Of a stretch of 46,213 bases of DNA, positions 37,227 to 45,110 are shown piece by piece. This stretch comes from Brevibacterium sp. Lineage in GTDB: Bacteria; Actinomycetota; Actinomycetes; Actinomycetales; Brevibacteriaceae. The position numbers and the translations under genes were made by a program. Each line of letters opens with the position of its first letter. The first letter of the stretch is position 1. The stretch is from contig JAKDSA010000019.1 in the NCBI GenBank assembly GCA_030457025.1, forward strand, positions 1 through 46,213, read 5' to 3'. The notes under the pieces were generated by a model, which did no database searches, was not told the origin of the DNA, and worked only from the letters and a program-made list of their open reading frames with translations.

Positions 37227-38054
37227 GTGAATTCGAAACGCTGGCAGCACATCATGGAATGGCCCCTCGTGGTCGCCGCGCTCATCTTCCTCGGCGCCTA
37301 CAGCTGGCAGGTGATCGGACAGCCCACCGGCACACACGCCGAGATCGCTTTGGCATTGGTCATCGTCTCGTGGCTCGTGTTCGTCATCGACTACGTGGTC
37401 AGCCTCTTCCTCGCCGAGGTCCGCTGGAACTGGTTCCGTCACCATCTCTTCGATCTCGCCGTGATCGCCCTGCCGTTGCTGCGGCCCCTGCGCGTGCTGC
37501 GGGCCATTACGGTCCTGCACATCCTCAACCGCACCGTTGGCACTGCCGTGCGTGGTCGGATCCTCATCTATACGGCCTCGGCGTCAGCACTGCTTGTCTA
37601 TGCTGCGGCACTCGCCGTCCTCGACGCCGAACGCGGAACCGAATCGGCGATCAATTCCTTCGCCGACGCGATCTGGTGGGCTTTCGTCACCGTGACCACG
37701 GTCGGCTACGGGGATATGGCACCGGTGAGTGGTTTTGGGCGGGTGCTCGCTGTCTTCTTGATGCTTGGTGGGATTGCCCTACTCGGCGTCGTCACCGGGA
37801 CGCTGGCCTCCTGGATCGTCGAAAAGGTCTCAACGGATGCGGAGGAGAACCAATCGGCCACCGTCGCCCACATCCACGCCCTCGAACAGACGATCGAGGC
37901 GTTGGCGCTTCAGATCGAAACCATTGGCGGAGAGGCGAGGACAGGATCGGAAACGCCGAGTCGGACCGGTGATCGAAGCAACGCCTCGAGACCTATCGGG
38001 CGTGGCCAAGAATCTTCGGTGATCGATCCGGTCGCTTCCGCAGACCGGTGCTGA
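37227..38054 (+). CDS. Voltage-gated-like potassium channel
   Basis: 275-aa membrane protein with six hydrophobic segments. The selectivity filter is TTVGYGD (about residues 157-163) in the pore-loop context SFADAIWWAFVTVTTVGYGDMAP. A voltage-sensor-like fourth segment carries spaced arginines (RPLRVLRAITVLHILNR). After the last helix comes a short cytoplasmic tail with a coiled-coil-like stretch (AHIHALEQTIEALALQIETIGG), probably for tetramer assembly, then a disordered end. The start is GTG 37227; no strong ribosome site is visible. It belongs to the bacterial ion-transport (Kv-like) family. Confidence 0.92.
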   Translation: MNSKRWQHIMEWPLVVAALIFLGAYSWQVIGQPTGTHAEIALALVIVSWLVFVIDYVVSLFLAEVRWNWFRHHLFDLAVIALPLLRPLRVLRAITVLHILNRTVGTAVRGRILIYTASASALLVYAAALAVLDAERGTESAINSFADAIWWAFVTVTTVGYGDMAPVSGFGRVLAVFLMLGGIALLGVVTGTLASWIVEKVSTDAEENQSATVAHIHALEQTIEALALQIETIGGEARTGSETPSRTGDRSNASRPIGRGQESSVIDPVASADRC

Positions 38055-38429
38055 TCTGGACATCCCCGTGACCACCGGTTCGGCGGCCACGGGAATCGCC
38101 ACCGACGAACGCGCGTCGGTGTCGGGTCGCAGACTGAAGGAACTCGATCGGAACTGAGGAAGAACTCATGACCGTGGAGATCAGACCCGCGACAACAGGA
38201 CTCTTCGACGATGCGGACACAGAGAGAGGTACCCCATCCTCGGCGAAGTGGAGCCGTGATCCAACTTCAGCCTGTGCACTCGAGGGGAAGGGAAGTTTCG
38301 CGAAGGTCGACGTCACCGGCTCGAAGGCGGGGGTGCCAAGCGTGTGGTGATGAGCCTGAACGGATCTTCATTGCTCTCTTCCGATTGCGCATGCACTGGG
38401 CAAACGGGTAATATCGGTCTGTGCTCTGA
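38055..38429. other. Non-coding gap with probable gene debris
   Basis: 375 bases between the channel gene and tRNA-Ala copy 2. The only coding-like trace is the short N-acetyltransferase-like fragment at 38168-38350; I see no hairpin or promoter that I would defend. Confidence 0.5.
38168..38350 (+). pseudogene. Possible remnant of a GNAT-type acetyltransferase gene
   Basis: An open frame of 60 codons begins with MTVEIRPATTGLFDDADTER behind GAGGAAG. The opening resembles the N terminus of GNAT family acetyltransferases (V-x-I-R-P-A-T followed by a helix), but what follows does not continue the fold and ends 80 bases before tRNA-Ala copy 2. It is either a truncated remnant or chance; I could not identify a matching downstream piece. 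Confidence 0.3.
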
Positions 38430-38502
38430 GGGGGTATGGCGCAATTGGTAGCGCACCTGCTTTGCAAGCAGGGGGTTAGGGGTTCGAGTCCCCTTACCTC
38501 CA
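38430..38502 (+). tRNA. tRNA-Ala (TGC anticodon), copy 2
   Basis: 73 bases, identical to the copy at 35345 except for one compensated base pair at the top of the anticodon stem (T-A in copy 1, C-G here). CCA is not encoded. The flanks differ completely from copy 1. Confidence 0.97.
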
Positions 38503-38535
38503 CTCGAGAAGCGATTGAGACAGCACTCGTAAAAG

Positions 38536-38578
38536 AAGATCCCGCCGACAGCGATATGGACGCTGTCGGCGGGATCTT
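38536..38578. terminator. Bidirectional terminator between tRNA-Ala copy 2 and the aldehyde dehydrogenase
   Basis: 18-bp perfect stem AAGATCCCGCCGACAGCG / CGCTGTCGGCGGGATCTT with a 7-base loop (ATATGGA). It is flanked by A-rich sequence on the left and TTGTCT on the right, between convergent transcription units, so it can serve both. Confidence 0.88.
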
Positions 38579-38665
38579 TGTCTGGGTTCTGTCCCCCATG
38601 TGAGTCAGGACGGTGGTTCCGTGTCGATTCCGAGCAGGGTCGACTCTGCTCGGAATCGTGTCGGA

Positions 38666-40039
38666 TCAGGCGTGGACGCGGATGAGGTGCTCGTTCGTGA
38701 ACGCCTGGAATGCCCACTGGGCGTTCTCGCGGCCGTAACCCGAGCGGTTGATGCCGCCGAATGGGTATTCGGGACCGGACTCCATGTGGGAGTTGATCAG
38801 CGTCATGCCGGCGTTGATCTTGGCACCGAACTGCTGACCCTTCTCGAGGTCATCGGTCCACACCGAACTCATGAGGCCGTATTCGGTGTCATTGGCCAGA
38901 CGCAGTGCATCCTCTTCGTCCTTGGCCCGGTAGACCATGACCGCAGGACCGAAGAGCTCGTTGCAGCCGAGGTCGGATTTCGGATCGATGTCGGAGATCA
39001 CGGCCGGGGACATGAACCAACCCGGACGGTCGAGCTTCTTGCCGCCGGTGTGCAGTGTGGCACCATCGGCCACGGCCTTGTCGATCATGGCCACGATGTC
39101 ATCGCGAGCGCCCTCGGATGAGACCGGGCCCATGCCGACGTCCGGGTCATCGAATGTCGAGACCTTCGTCGCCTCGGCGGCCTTGACAGCCTCGGCGAGG
39201 AACTCGTCGTAGAGATCATCGACGACGATCATGCGCTTCGGCGAGGTGCAGACCTGACCGGCATTCGCCAGACGCAGGCCGACGAGCTTCTTCGCCAGTG
39301 CGGGCACGTCCTTCGAATCGAGGACCACGGCAGGATCGTTGCCACCGAGTTCGAGGACGGCGCGCTTGTAGTATTTGGCGGCGATGGAGGCCACAGAGGC
39401 ACCGGCACCCTCGGATCCGGTGAGCGAGAAACCCTTGACGCGGAAGTCCTTGAGGACCTCCTCGGCGTGGGAGCTGTCGAGGTAGATGTTCTGGTAGACG
39501 CCCGTGGGCAGACCCGCCTCGGTGAGGAGATCTTCGAAGTACTGTGAGGACTTCGGGCAGATCGAGGCCTGCTTCATGATGATCGCGTTGCCGACCATGA
39601 GGTTGGGCAACACGAAACGTGCGATCTGGTTGTAGGGGAAGTTCCACGGCATGATGCCCAGCAGCACACCCAGCGGCTGGTGGCGGACATAGCTGCTGGC
39701 AGCACCGGCGGCAGCAAGATGTGTGGGAGCCAAATGAGTCTCGGCGTTGTCGGCCATCCACCGTGCCGTGCGAGCAACCTTGTCCACCTCGCCGAGGCCC
39801 TGCTTCTTGACCTTGCCCATCTCACGGCCGATGATGTCAGTCATCTCATCGGCATTGGCGTCGACGAGGTCTGCGAACTTCCGGAGGATCGTGGCGCGCT
39901 CGTGCAGCGGCGTCTCCTTCCACGCAAGATGAGCTTCGTGGGCACGATCGATGTAACCGGGAATGTCTTCCTTGGCGACGGAGGCGAACTCCTCCTCGAC
40001 CTCACCGGTATTGGCATTTGTGACTGCGAACTTGCTCAT
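38666..40039 (-). CDS. NAD(P)-dependent aldehyde dehydrogenase (succinate-semialdehyde dehydrogenase-like)
   Basis: Oxidises an aldehyde to an acid. It is 457 aa from ATG 40039 (AGGAC upstream; a longer frame lacks homology). The cofactor region is GIMPWNFPYNQIARFVLPNLMVGNAIIMKQAS, with the nucleotide-binding FSLTGSEGAG. The general base Glu230 is in AVLELGGNDPAVV and the catalytic Cys264 is in NAGQVCTSPKR. FGPAVMVYRAKDEEDAL and FGGINRSGYGRE near the C terminus are also present. The length and the N terminus (FAVTNANTGEVEEEF) match short succinate-semialdehyde dehydrogenases, but the substrate is not certain. A SigR-type motif lies 41 bases upstream. Confidence 0.93.
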   Translation of the reverse strand: MSKFAVTNANTGEVEEEFASVAKEDIPGYIDRAHEAHLAWKETPLHERATILRKFADLVDANADEMTDIIGREMGKVKKQGLGEVDKVARTARWMADNAETHLAPTHLAAAGAASSYVRHQPLGVLLGIMPWNFPYNQIARFVLPNLMVGNAIIMKQASICPKSSQYFEDLLTEAGLPTGVYQNIYLDSSHAEEVLKDFRVKGFSLTGSEGAGASVASIAAKYYKRAVLELGGNDPAVVLDSKDVPALAKKLVGLRLANAGQVCTSPKRMIVVDDLYDEFLAEAVKAAEATKVSTFDDPDVGMGPVSSEGARDDIVAMIDKAVADGATLHTGGKKLDRPGWFMSPAVISDIDPKSDLGCNELFGPAVMVYRAKDEEDALRLANDTEYGLMSSVWTDDLEKGQQFGAKINAGMTLINSHMESGPEYPFGGINRSGYGRENAQWAFQAFTNEHLIRVHA

Positions 40040-40079
40040 GAAAAGTCCTCTCGCGCGTAGGAATCGACTTTGTGGTCTC

Positions 40080-40105
40080 AACAAGAACAATGACGTGCGC
40101 ATTCC
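40080..40105 (-). promoter_or_regulatory. SigR/SigH-type promoter of the aldehyde dehydrogenase
   Basis: On the minus strand, GGAAT (40105-40101), exactly 18 bases, then GTT (40082-40080), ending 40 bases before the ATG. It is the fourth exact copy of this motif ahead of a gene in the window. Confidence 0.6.
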
Positions 40106-40157
40106 TCAAGGGCAAGTCGGTCTCAAATTCAGTCTGTCTCGCAGAGACTGAAGTGCT

Positions 40158-40584
40158 TTGAAGACGCAGGGGACAACGCTGTCCCAGCCACGCAAACTGA
40201 AGTGCTTCGTCGCCGTCTCCATCGACGGCTTCATCGCCGGCCCTGACGGGACGCTGGCACCGTTTCGATACGGTCGTGGAGGGCTGAGGATCCTTTGCGA
40301 TCGGTCTTGCCGCAGGACTACCGGATGCCTACCCGCATCTGCGTCATCTCGTGGTCTCTACCCCGCTCGACTCGGTTCCCGGTTCTGCTGTCGAAATCGT
40401 CAGAGACGATCCTGTGCAGCGGATTCGAGAGCTCAAGGCCGAACCGGGCAAGAACATCTGGCTCGTCGGCGGAGGAGCGCTGGCCTCGAGCTTCGACACA
40501 GAGGCCCGGACGACTACCGAGGTGAGAGCCTTTCCCGGCGGAATGACCTTACTGTGCTACTCCCGATCAGGCGATGGCGTCTGA
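40158..40584 (+). pseudogene. Decayed dihydrofolate-reductase-like (RibD C-terminal family) gene
   Basis: Three pieces of one family appear in different frames. First, KLKCFVAVSIDGFIAGPDGTLAPF (40194 onward) is the N-terminal strand and loop of RibD-C/YwjB-type reductases. Then, from about 40351, comes VSTPLDSVPGSAVEIVRDDPVQRIRELKAEPGKNIWLVGGGALASSF, the middle of the same fold including the GGG turn. Last is FPGGMTLLCYSR, resembling the family's C-terminal strand. The frame changes between the first and second pieces, and parts normally between them are missing. The total length is well short of an intact gene (about 180-200 codons). It is convergent with, and slightly overlaps, the MFS gene at 40567. 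Confidence 0.75.
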
Positions 40585-41814
40585 GGACTGTTCGAACGTC
40601 GCGACACCGATGCGAGCACTCCAGACTCGTTCGACCCGGATCGCGACTGCGACGAGGACCAGGGAGGCCAGGGCGAGGAGGATCGCGACGACGAGGGGAG
40701 CCTTGAATCCCCAGCCGAGTGCGATGACGCCGGCACCGAGTGCCGGTCCGATGGCATTGCCGACGTTGAACGCCGAGGTGTTCACGCTGGCGGCCAGCGT
40801 CGGTGCCTGGGTGGCGATCTGGAATACGCGGGCGTTGAGCGCCCCCGCGATCGAGAAGCCGCTGGCACCGATGAGGACGATCATGACGATCGCCGCCCAG
40901 CCGGTGTCGGCCACCAGCCACAGGGCGAAGAGACTCAGCGCCAGAGCGGCGAGGCTGCCGATGATATTGCCGAAGATGTTCCGATCGGCGAAGCGACCGC
41001 CCACGACGACTCCGATGAGGGCGCCGATGCCGAAGGCGGCCAGGACTGCGGGGACGAGGTCGTGAGAGATCCCCGCCACCTGGGTGAGCAGGGGCGAAAA
41101 ATAGGAGAATGCGGCGAAGACCGAGGCCTGGAACAGTGCCGTCGTTGCCAGAGCCAACCAGATTCGAGGACCCTTGAATGCTGTGAGCTCGGCCTTGAGG
41201 AGTGTGGTCAGGTGGTGGCTTGACCCGGTATCTTCGTCGGTCGGGGTGCGAACTGTGAACGAGATGAGGACGGCGGCGAGAGCGGTGACGATTGCGACGG
41301 CCCAGAATGTCGCCCGCCATCCGTGCTGCGTGCCCACCCAGGTGCCCAAAGGCACGCCCACGAGGTTGGCAACGGTCAGGCCGCCGACGAGGCTGGACAG
41401 GGCACGACCATGCACCTCGGCGGGGGCGATGCGCGTCGTATGGACAGCAGCGACGGCCCAGAACCCGCCGCAGGCGATGGCCGCCAGGACACGGGTGATC
41501 ATGAGGATCGAATAAGTCGGCGACAGCGCGGCCACGATGTGCAGTGCGGAGAATGCGATGATCGAGATGATCATCGTCGCCCGACGAGGCAGCTTGAGCG
41601 TCAGCAGTGCCATGGTCGGCGCCCCGCCGATCATTCCCACGGCGAAGCCGGTGATGAGCAGGCCAGCCTGCGGGATGCCGACCTGCAGATCGGCACTGAT
41701 CGGCTCGAGGATCCCAGCGATCATGAACTCGCTGGTGCCGAGGCAGAAGATCACCGCTGCCAGGAGGTAGACCTGGGCCGGGACACGGACTCTCGTGGGA
41801 GTCGAAGTCGTCAC
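40567..41814 (-). CDS. MFS transporter (DHA1-type, AraJ/YdhP-like)
   Basis: 415-aa membrane exporter with about 12 hydrophobic segments. The start VYLLAAVIFCLGTSEFMIAGILEPISADLQVGIPQAGLLITGFAVGMIGGAP is characteristic of the sugar-efflux/chloramphenicol-resistance group (AraJ, Cmx, YdhP). The motif A region (LKLPRRATMIISI) and ISSSRV-like ILMITRVLAAIACGGFWAVAA follow. The GTG start (41814) overlaps the stop of the upstream tetR gene by four bases, so the two are one operon. It is likely controlled by that TetR. The substrate is unknown. Confidence 0.93.
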   Translation of the reverse strand: MTTSTPTRVRVPAQVYLLAAVIFCLGTSEFMIAGILEPISADLQVGIPQAGLLITGFAVGMIGGAPTMALLTLKLPRRATMIISIIAFSALHIVAALSPTYSILMITRVLAAIACGGFWAVAAVHTTRIAPAEVHGRALSSLVGGLTVANLVGVPLGTWVGTQHGWRATFWAVAIVTALAAVLISFTVRTPTDEDTGSSHHLTTLLKAELTAFKGPRIWLALATTALFQASVFAAFSYFSPLLTQVAGISHDLVPAVLAAFGIGALIGVVVGGRFADRNIFGNIIGSLAALALSLFALWLVADTGWAAIVMIVLIGASGFSIAGALNARVFQIATQAPTLAASVNTSAFNVGNAIGPALGAGVIALGWGFKAPLVVAILLALASLVLVAVAIRVERVWSARIGVATFEQSSDAIA

Positions 41815-42488
41815 TGTGCGCTGCTTTCGGTTGAGATCAGGTGTCCGGGTGATTCGGCACCATATCTGTGAGGTGGCGTGTGGTCGTGAAGTGCTGTGAG
41901 TCCCTCGGGCGTGCACAGTCCTTCGATGAACGCCGTTGCCTGAGCATGGACGCTGTCAGGGGGCATCACTCGTGCGGCGATCCTCAGACCGGCGAGCACA
42001 CTGTGAATGAGCTCGGCGTGCACCTCGGTGTCGAGGGAGGGTCGGATGTGGCCGTCGATTTGCCCGCGTTCGAGGACGATGCGGTAGGACTCCAGCCAGG
42101 CCCGGCGGTCGGGATCGAGGATCGTGCATACCGCGTCGACCTCGCGCCCCAGTTCGGCCGCAGTGTTCGCCGACAGGCATCCGACCCGGTTGTCGTCCTC
42201 ACACTGCTTGGACAGTTCCCCGCCGAGGCGGTCCATGATGAGTGCCGGGGCCGGTGCTGTCCCCGTGCGCAGTATCTCCCGGACTGGGATTCCGGACGAG
42301 GTGTAGTCGCGCAGGGCCCGGAGGAAGAGCGCATCGAGGCTGTCGAAGGTGTTGTAGAAGCTCGAGCGGCCGATGTTCGCGCGCTCACAGACCATACCGA
42401 CGTCGGTGCCGGTGTAACCATGTTCGCTGAAGACGGCGATGGCGGCGTTGATCACCGCATGCTCGTCGAAGGTCTTCTTCCTGCCCAT
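41811..42488 (-). CDS. TetR/AcrR family transcriptional regulator
   Basis: 225-aa ligand-responsive repressor. The N-terminal helix-turn-helix reads VINAAIAVFSEHGYTGTDVGMVCERANIGRSSFYNTFDSLDALFLRAL, and the C-terminal ligand domain resembles the TetR_C group in which CLSANTAAELG occurs. The start is ATG 42488 (MGRKKTFDE). A perfect inverted repeat lies 21 bases upstream and is probably its own operator. It is coupled to the downstream MFS gene, suggesting drug-inducible efflux with autorepression. Confidence 0.93.
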   Translation of the reverse strand: MGRKKTFDEHAVINAAIAVFSEHGYTGTDVGMVCERANIGRSSFYNTFDSLDALFLRALRDYTSSGIPVREILRTGTAPAPALIMDRLGGELSKQCEDDNRVGCLSANTAAELGREVDAVCTILDPDRRAWLESYRIVLERGQIDGHIRPSLDTEVHAELIHSVLAGLRIAARVMPPDSVHAQATAFIEGLCTPEGLTALHDHTPPHRYGAESPGHLISTESSAQ

Positions 42489-42508
42489 GGAATGAGCGTA
42501 GAATATTT

Positions 42509-42524
42509 TGGACACAACTGTCCA
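42509..42524. promoter_or_regulatory. Probable TetR operator
   Basis: TGGACACAACTGTCCA: 6-bp arms TGGACA / TGTCCA with a 4-base centre, 21 bases upstream of the tetR start and inside its promoter region. Its placement suggests autorepression of the tetR-MFS operon. Confidence 0.7.
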
Positions 42525-42535
42525 GTATTGATCTA

Positions 42536-42569
42536 TGTGTTCACGCACCAGTTGTGTTCACGCACCAGT
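42536..42569. repeat. Exact 17-base tandem duplication
   Basis: TGTGTTCACGCACCAGT occurs twice back to back (42536-42552, 42553-42569), just upstream of the tetR operator. Confidence 0.9.
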
Positions 42570-42744
42570 TTGCTCACCCTCAGCTGTCAATGGCCCCGAG
42601 TGCGCAACCCGAGGAAGTCTGATCCACACCGGACCGCTCGGGACTGAACGGTGGAGTCCTGCACAGACACAACAGGTGTAAGGTGGCGACAAGGAACGGT
42701 GGCACTATTCCGGGCGAGATATCCGGTCGGGGAGGGAAACACGC

Positions 42745-42954
42745 ATGAGTCCAGTGAGTAAGGAACGCAGGAAGCAGCTTCGTGACGATGATGCGAACTG
42801 GAAGCTGGGAATCTTCTACTTCTGCCCCCAGGACCCTGCGTTCCTGATCCCGAAGCGCGTGGGCATCGGATGGTCGTTCAACTACGGCAGCCCGTGGTCA
42901 CTGCTGTTCCTCATCATCGTCATCGCCCTCCTGGTCTGGGGCATATTCTTCTGA
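42745..42954 (+). CDS. Small DUF5808-domain membrane protein
   Basis: 69-aa protein with the DUF5808 pattern: a charged N terminus, DDANWKLGIFYFCPQDPAFLIPKRVGIGWSFNYGSPWS, and one C-terminal membrane helix (LLFLIIVIALLVWGIFF). The ATG has GGAGGGAAA upstream. The function is unknown. It stands alone between the tetR unit and a convergent DinB-like gene. Confidence 0.85.
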   Translation: MSPVSKERRKQLRDDDANWKLGIFYFCPQDPAFLIPKRVGIGWSFNYGSPWSLLFLIIVIALLVWGIFF

Positions 42955-42987
42955 CAACGAATTCAGGCGCCCAGCAGACTCGTCGGG

Positions 42988-43548
42988 TCAGGCACCCACA
43001 TCCTGCAGATGATGTCTGAGCTCATGCAGACCATAGCGCGTCAATGAGGTGAGCGTGAACTCGCGCCCATCGGAGCGGTAACCAGTGCGATCCCACTGTT
43101 CGTCGGTGATCTGAGCCAGATCAGCCGCATAGGCCAGGGCTGCCGCTCTCAGGTCCAGAGCCACCTCGGCGGGATTCTGGTGCCGATAATCGGATTCGAC
43201 TGCCACGGCATCGCCGTCGAAGTTCGGCAGGGTCGGAGCCGGCTGCGAGATGATCAGGCGCGTGCGCTCACGGAACAGGTCGAGGATATCGCGCACATGA
43301 GCCGCGTATTCGACGTCTGACCACCGATCCGGGCGAGGCCGAACGCCTGCATTCGCCCTGGCCAGCACCTCATCCCATTTCTCTGCGGACGCTGAGGCAA
43401 AGCTGGGGACTGCACTGACGTCCTCATCGCCGGTGAACCCGCACTCGGCGCACCCTGTCTCCAGCACGTCGGCCCAGTCCCGTGTGTCCGGTTCGATGTT
43501 CTGCGCATCGGGCTCGGCGCCCTGCGTATCTGGCCCGGTCTCACTCAT
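42988..43548 (-). CDS. DinB-like / mycothiol-dependent-family protein
   Basis: 186-aa protein of the DinB four-helix metal-binding superfamily. The helix with RPDRWSDVEYAAHVRDILDLFRERTRLI and the C-terminal YGLHELRHHLQDVG supply the usual metal-binding histidines. ECGFTGDEDVSAVP near the start carries a Cys pair with the family's typical ECGF sequence. Relatives act with mycothiol or bacillithiol, or have unknown functions. The start ATG 43548 was chosen at the homology boundary; a longer frame overlaps the DUF488 gene. It lies 65 bases after that gene and may be co-transcribed with it. Confidence 0.83.
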   Translation of the reverse strand: MSETGPDTQGAEPDAQNIEPDTRDWADVLETGCAECGFTGDEDVSAVPSFASASAEKWDEVLARANAGVRPRPDRWSDVEYAAHVRDILDLFRERTRLIISQPAPTLPNFDGDAVAVESDYRHQNPAEVALDLRAAALAYAADLAQITDEQWDRTGYRSDGREFTLTSLTRYGLHELRHHLQDVGA

Positions 43549-43613
43549 GCCATGCCCCTGTCCGCTCGTGGTGGTGTCTCCGACGTGGTCCGAACTGTCG
43601 TGTCGTGTGGCGA

Positions 43614-43979
43614 CTATTCTCTGTCCAGAACCTTCTTCAGCACCGTCGCATCGCTGATGTCGTCGCGCTTCGAGGCGGTCAGGAGGGTGAGTTTGTGCTT
43701 CTTCGCATAGTCCTTGAGCTGCTTGAGAGCCTCGGCATGGTCGTCGTTCTTGAGCTCCTCCCGGTAGCGCCGGGAGAACTCCTCGAACTTGTCGGGATCG
43801 TGTGAGTACCACTTGCGCAGATCGGACGAGGGAGCGAGATCCTTCAGCCAGTCGTCAAGCTTCGCCTTGTCCTTACTGATCCCGCGCGGCCAGATTCGGT
43901 CGACGAGGATTCGGGTGCCGTCACTGTTGACCGGGTCATCATAGATTCGACGAACCTGGACCTGATGCTGCTCTGACAT
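43614..43979 (-). CDS. DUF488 family protein (YeaO-like)
   Basis: 121-aa cytoplasmic protein with the full DUF488 signature: VQVRRIYDDPVNSDGTRILVDRIWPRGISKDKAKLDDWLKDLAPSSDLRKWYSHDPDKFEEFSRRYREEL, then LTLLTASKRDD. The ATG has a strong GGGAGGA. The biochemical function of the family is not established. Confidence 0.92.
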   Translation of the reverse strand: MSEQHQVQVRRIYDDPVNSDGTRILVDRIWPRGISKDKAKLDDWLKDLAPSSDLRKWYSHDPDKFEEFSRRYREELKNDDHAEALKQLKDYAKKHKLTLLTASKRDDISDATVLKKVLDRE

Positions 43980-44013
43980 GATCGTCCTCCCGTGTTATCG
44001 GCTGTCTGCCGTC

Positions 44014-44038
44014 GTGCTGACCTGTTGTGCTGACCTGT
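44014..44038. repeat. Short direct repeat upstream of the DUF488 gene
   Basis: GTGCTGACCTGT occurs at 44014-44025 and 44027-44038, and a shortened GTGCTGA recurs near 44077. It lies just ahead of the DUF488 start, in otherwise featureless sequence. Confidence 0.7.
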
Positions 44039-44196
44039 GGTCCCAATCTGTCGATCTGTCGTGGTGACTTCCTGTCGTGCTGATTTCAGTCTAAGACAGA
44101 AGAATTCAGACGCAAGGGGAAGCTCTGGGCCCCAGCTCCCGCCTGTTCGCGCGTAGACTCAAACGCTGGAGACCAGTGTGATGATGCGAGGAGACG

Positions 44197-44949
44197 ATGA
44201 CTGAGGATCCGAGGATCAACCGGCTCTTCCCCATCCAGGCGAAGGGACTGAGCCTGCAAGAAGCCCTGGCGTTTCCCAGCGGCGTCGGCCGGTGGGTGCG
44301 GGCAGTGTTCGTGGCTTCGGTCGATGGGGCTGCGACCGTGGCCGGTCACGCGGGAGGCCTGGGCAATGACATCGACAAACAGCTGTTCGCCCTCAACCGG
44401 GCCCTGGCAGATGTCATCCTCGTCGGCGCCGGTACCGCCAGGACCGAGATCTACGGTCCCGCTGAGGATGATCCCCAATGGCGGCATCTGCGCGATAACC
44501 GCAGTCCCACGGCACCCATGGCGGTCGTCTCACACAGTTTGGACCTCGACTTCTCCGCGTCGCTGTTCACCGAGGCTCCCGACTCCGCCAAGACCATCCT
44601 CATCACCTGCGCAGACGCTCCTGCTCGAGCGCGCGCGGCGGCGGCCGAGGTCGCCGAGGTGATCGTGGCTGGGCACTCGTCCGTGGACCTGAGCGCGGCG
44701 ATCGGCGCACTCCACAATCGTGGATTCGCTCGGATCGTATGCGAGGGCGGACCCCAGCTGTTCACCGATCTGCTGGAGGCCGGAGGCGTCGACGAGCTGT
44801 GTCTGACTCGCAGCCCAAATCTGGTTGCCGGAGCCGAGACGACCATCCTGCGTGGTGGCCAGTTCGAACCACCGATCGACCTCGAGCTGGAATCCCTCTA
44901 CGGCACCGAGGACGGATACCTCTACCTGCTCTACCGGCCCGTGGCTTGA
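44197..44949 (+). CDS. RibD C-terminal / pyrimidine reductase family protein
   Basis: 250-aa dihydrofolate-reductase-like NADPH enzyme. It has VRAVFVASVDGAATVAGHAGGLGNDIDKQLFALNRALADVILVGAGTARTEIYGP at the start of the fold, and IVCEGGPQLFTDLLEAGGVDELCLTRSPNLVAG in the middle, the RibD-C hallmarks. The deaminase half of RibD is absent. It could act in riboflavin or deazaflavin metabolism, but no pathway genes adjoin it. The ATG has GAGGAG. This is an intact relative of the decayed gene at 40158. Confidence 0.88.
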   Translation: MTEDPRINRLFPIQAKGLSLQEALAFPSGVGRWVRAVFVASVDGAATVAGHAGGLGNDIDKQLFALNRALADVILVGAGTARTEIYGPAEDDPQWRHLRDNRSPTAPMAVVSHSLDLDFSASLFTEAPDSAKTILITCADAPARARAAAAEVAEVIVAGHSSVDLSAAIGALHNRGFARIVCEGGPQLFTDLLEAGGVDELCLTRSPNLVAGAETTILRGGQFEPPIDLELESLYGTEDGYLYLLYRPVA

Positions 44950-45110
44950 GGTCCATGGAGTGAGGCGTCACGGGGCCGCGGGGGTGTAGGGATGAGCCGT
45001 GTGGGGTGCGAGAATGTGATTGGAGAGCCGAGCCTCATGATCTCGCGGTCGGGCATCTCTGATCTCAAAACCGGTGACCGCGGTAGCAGTGCACACCAGA
45101 CAGGACAGTG

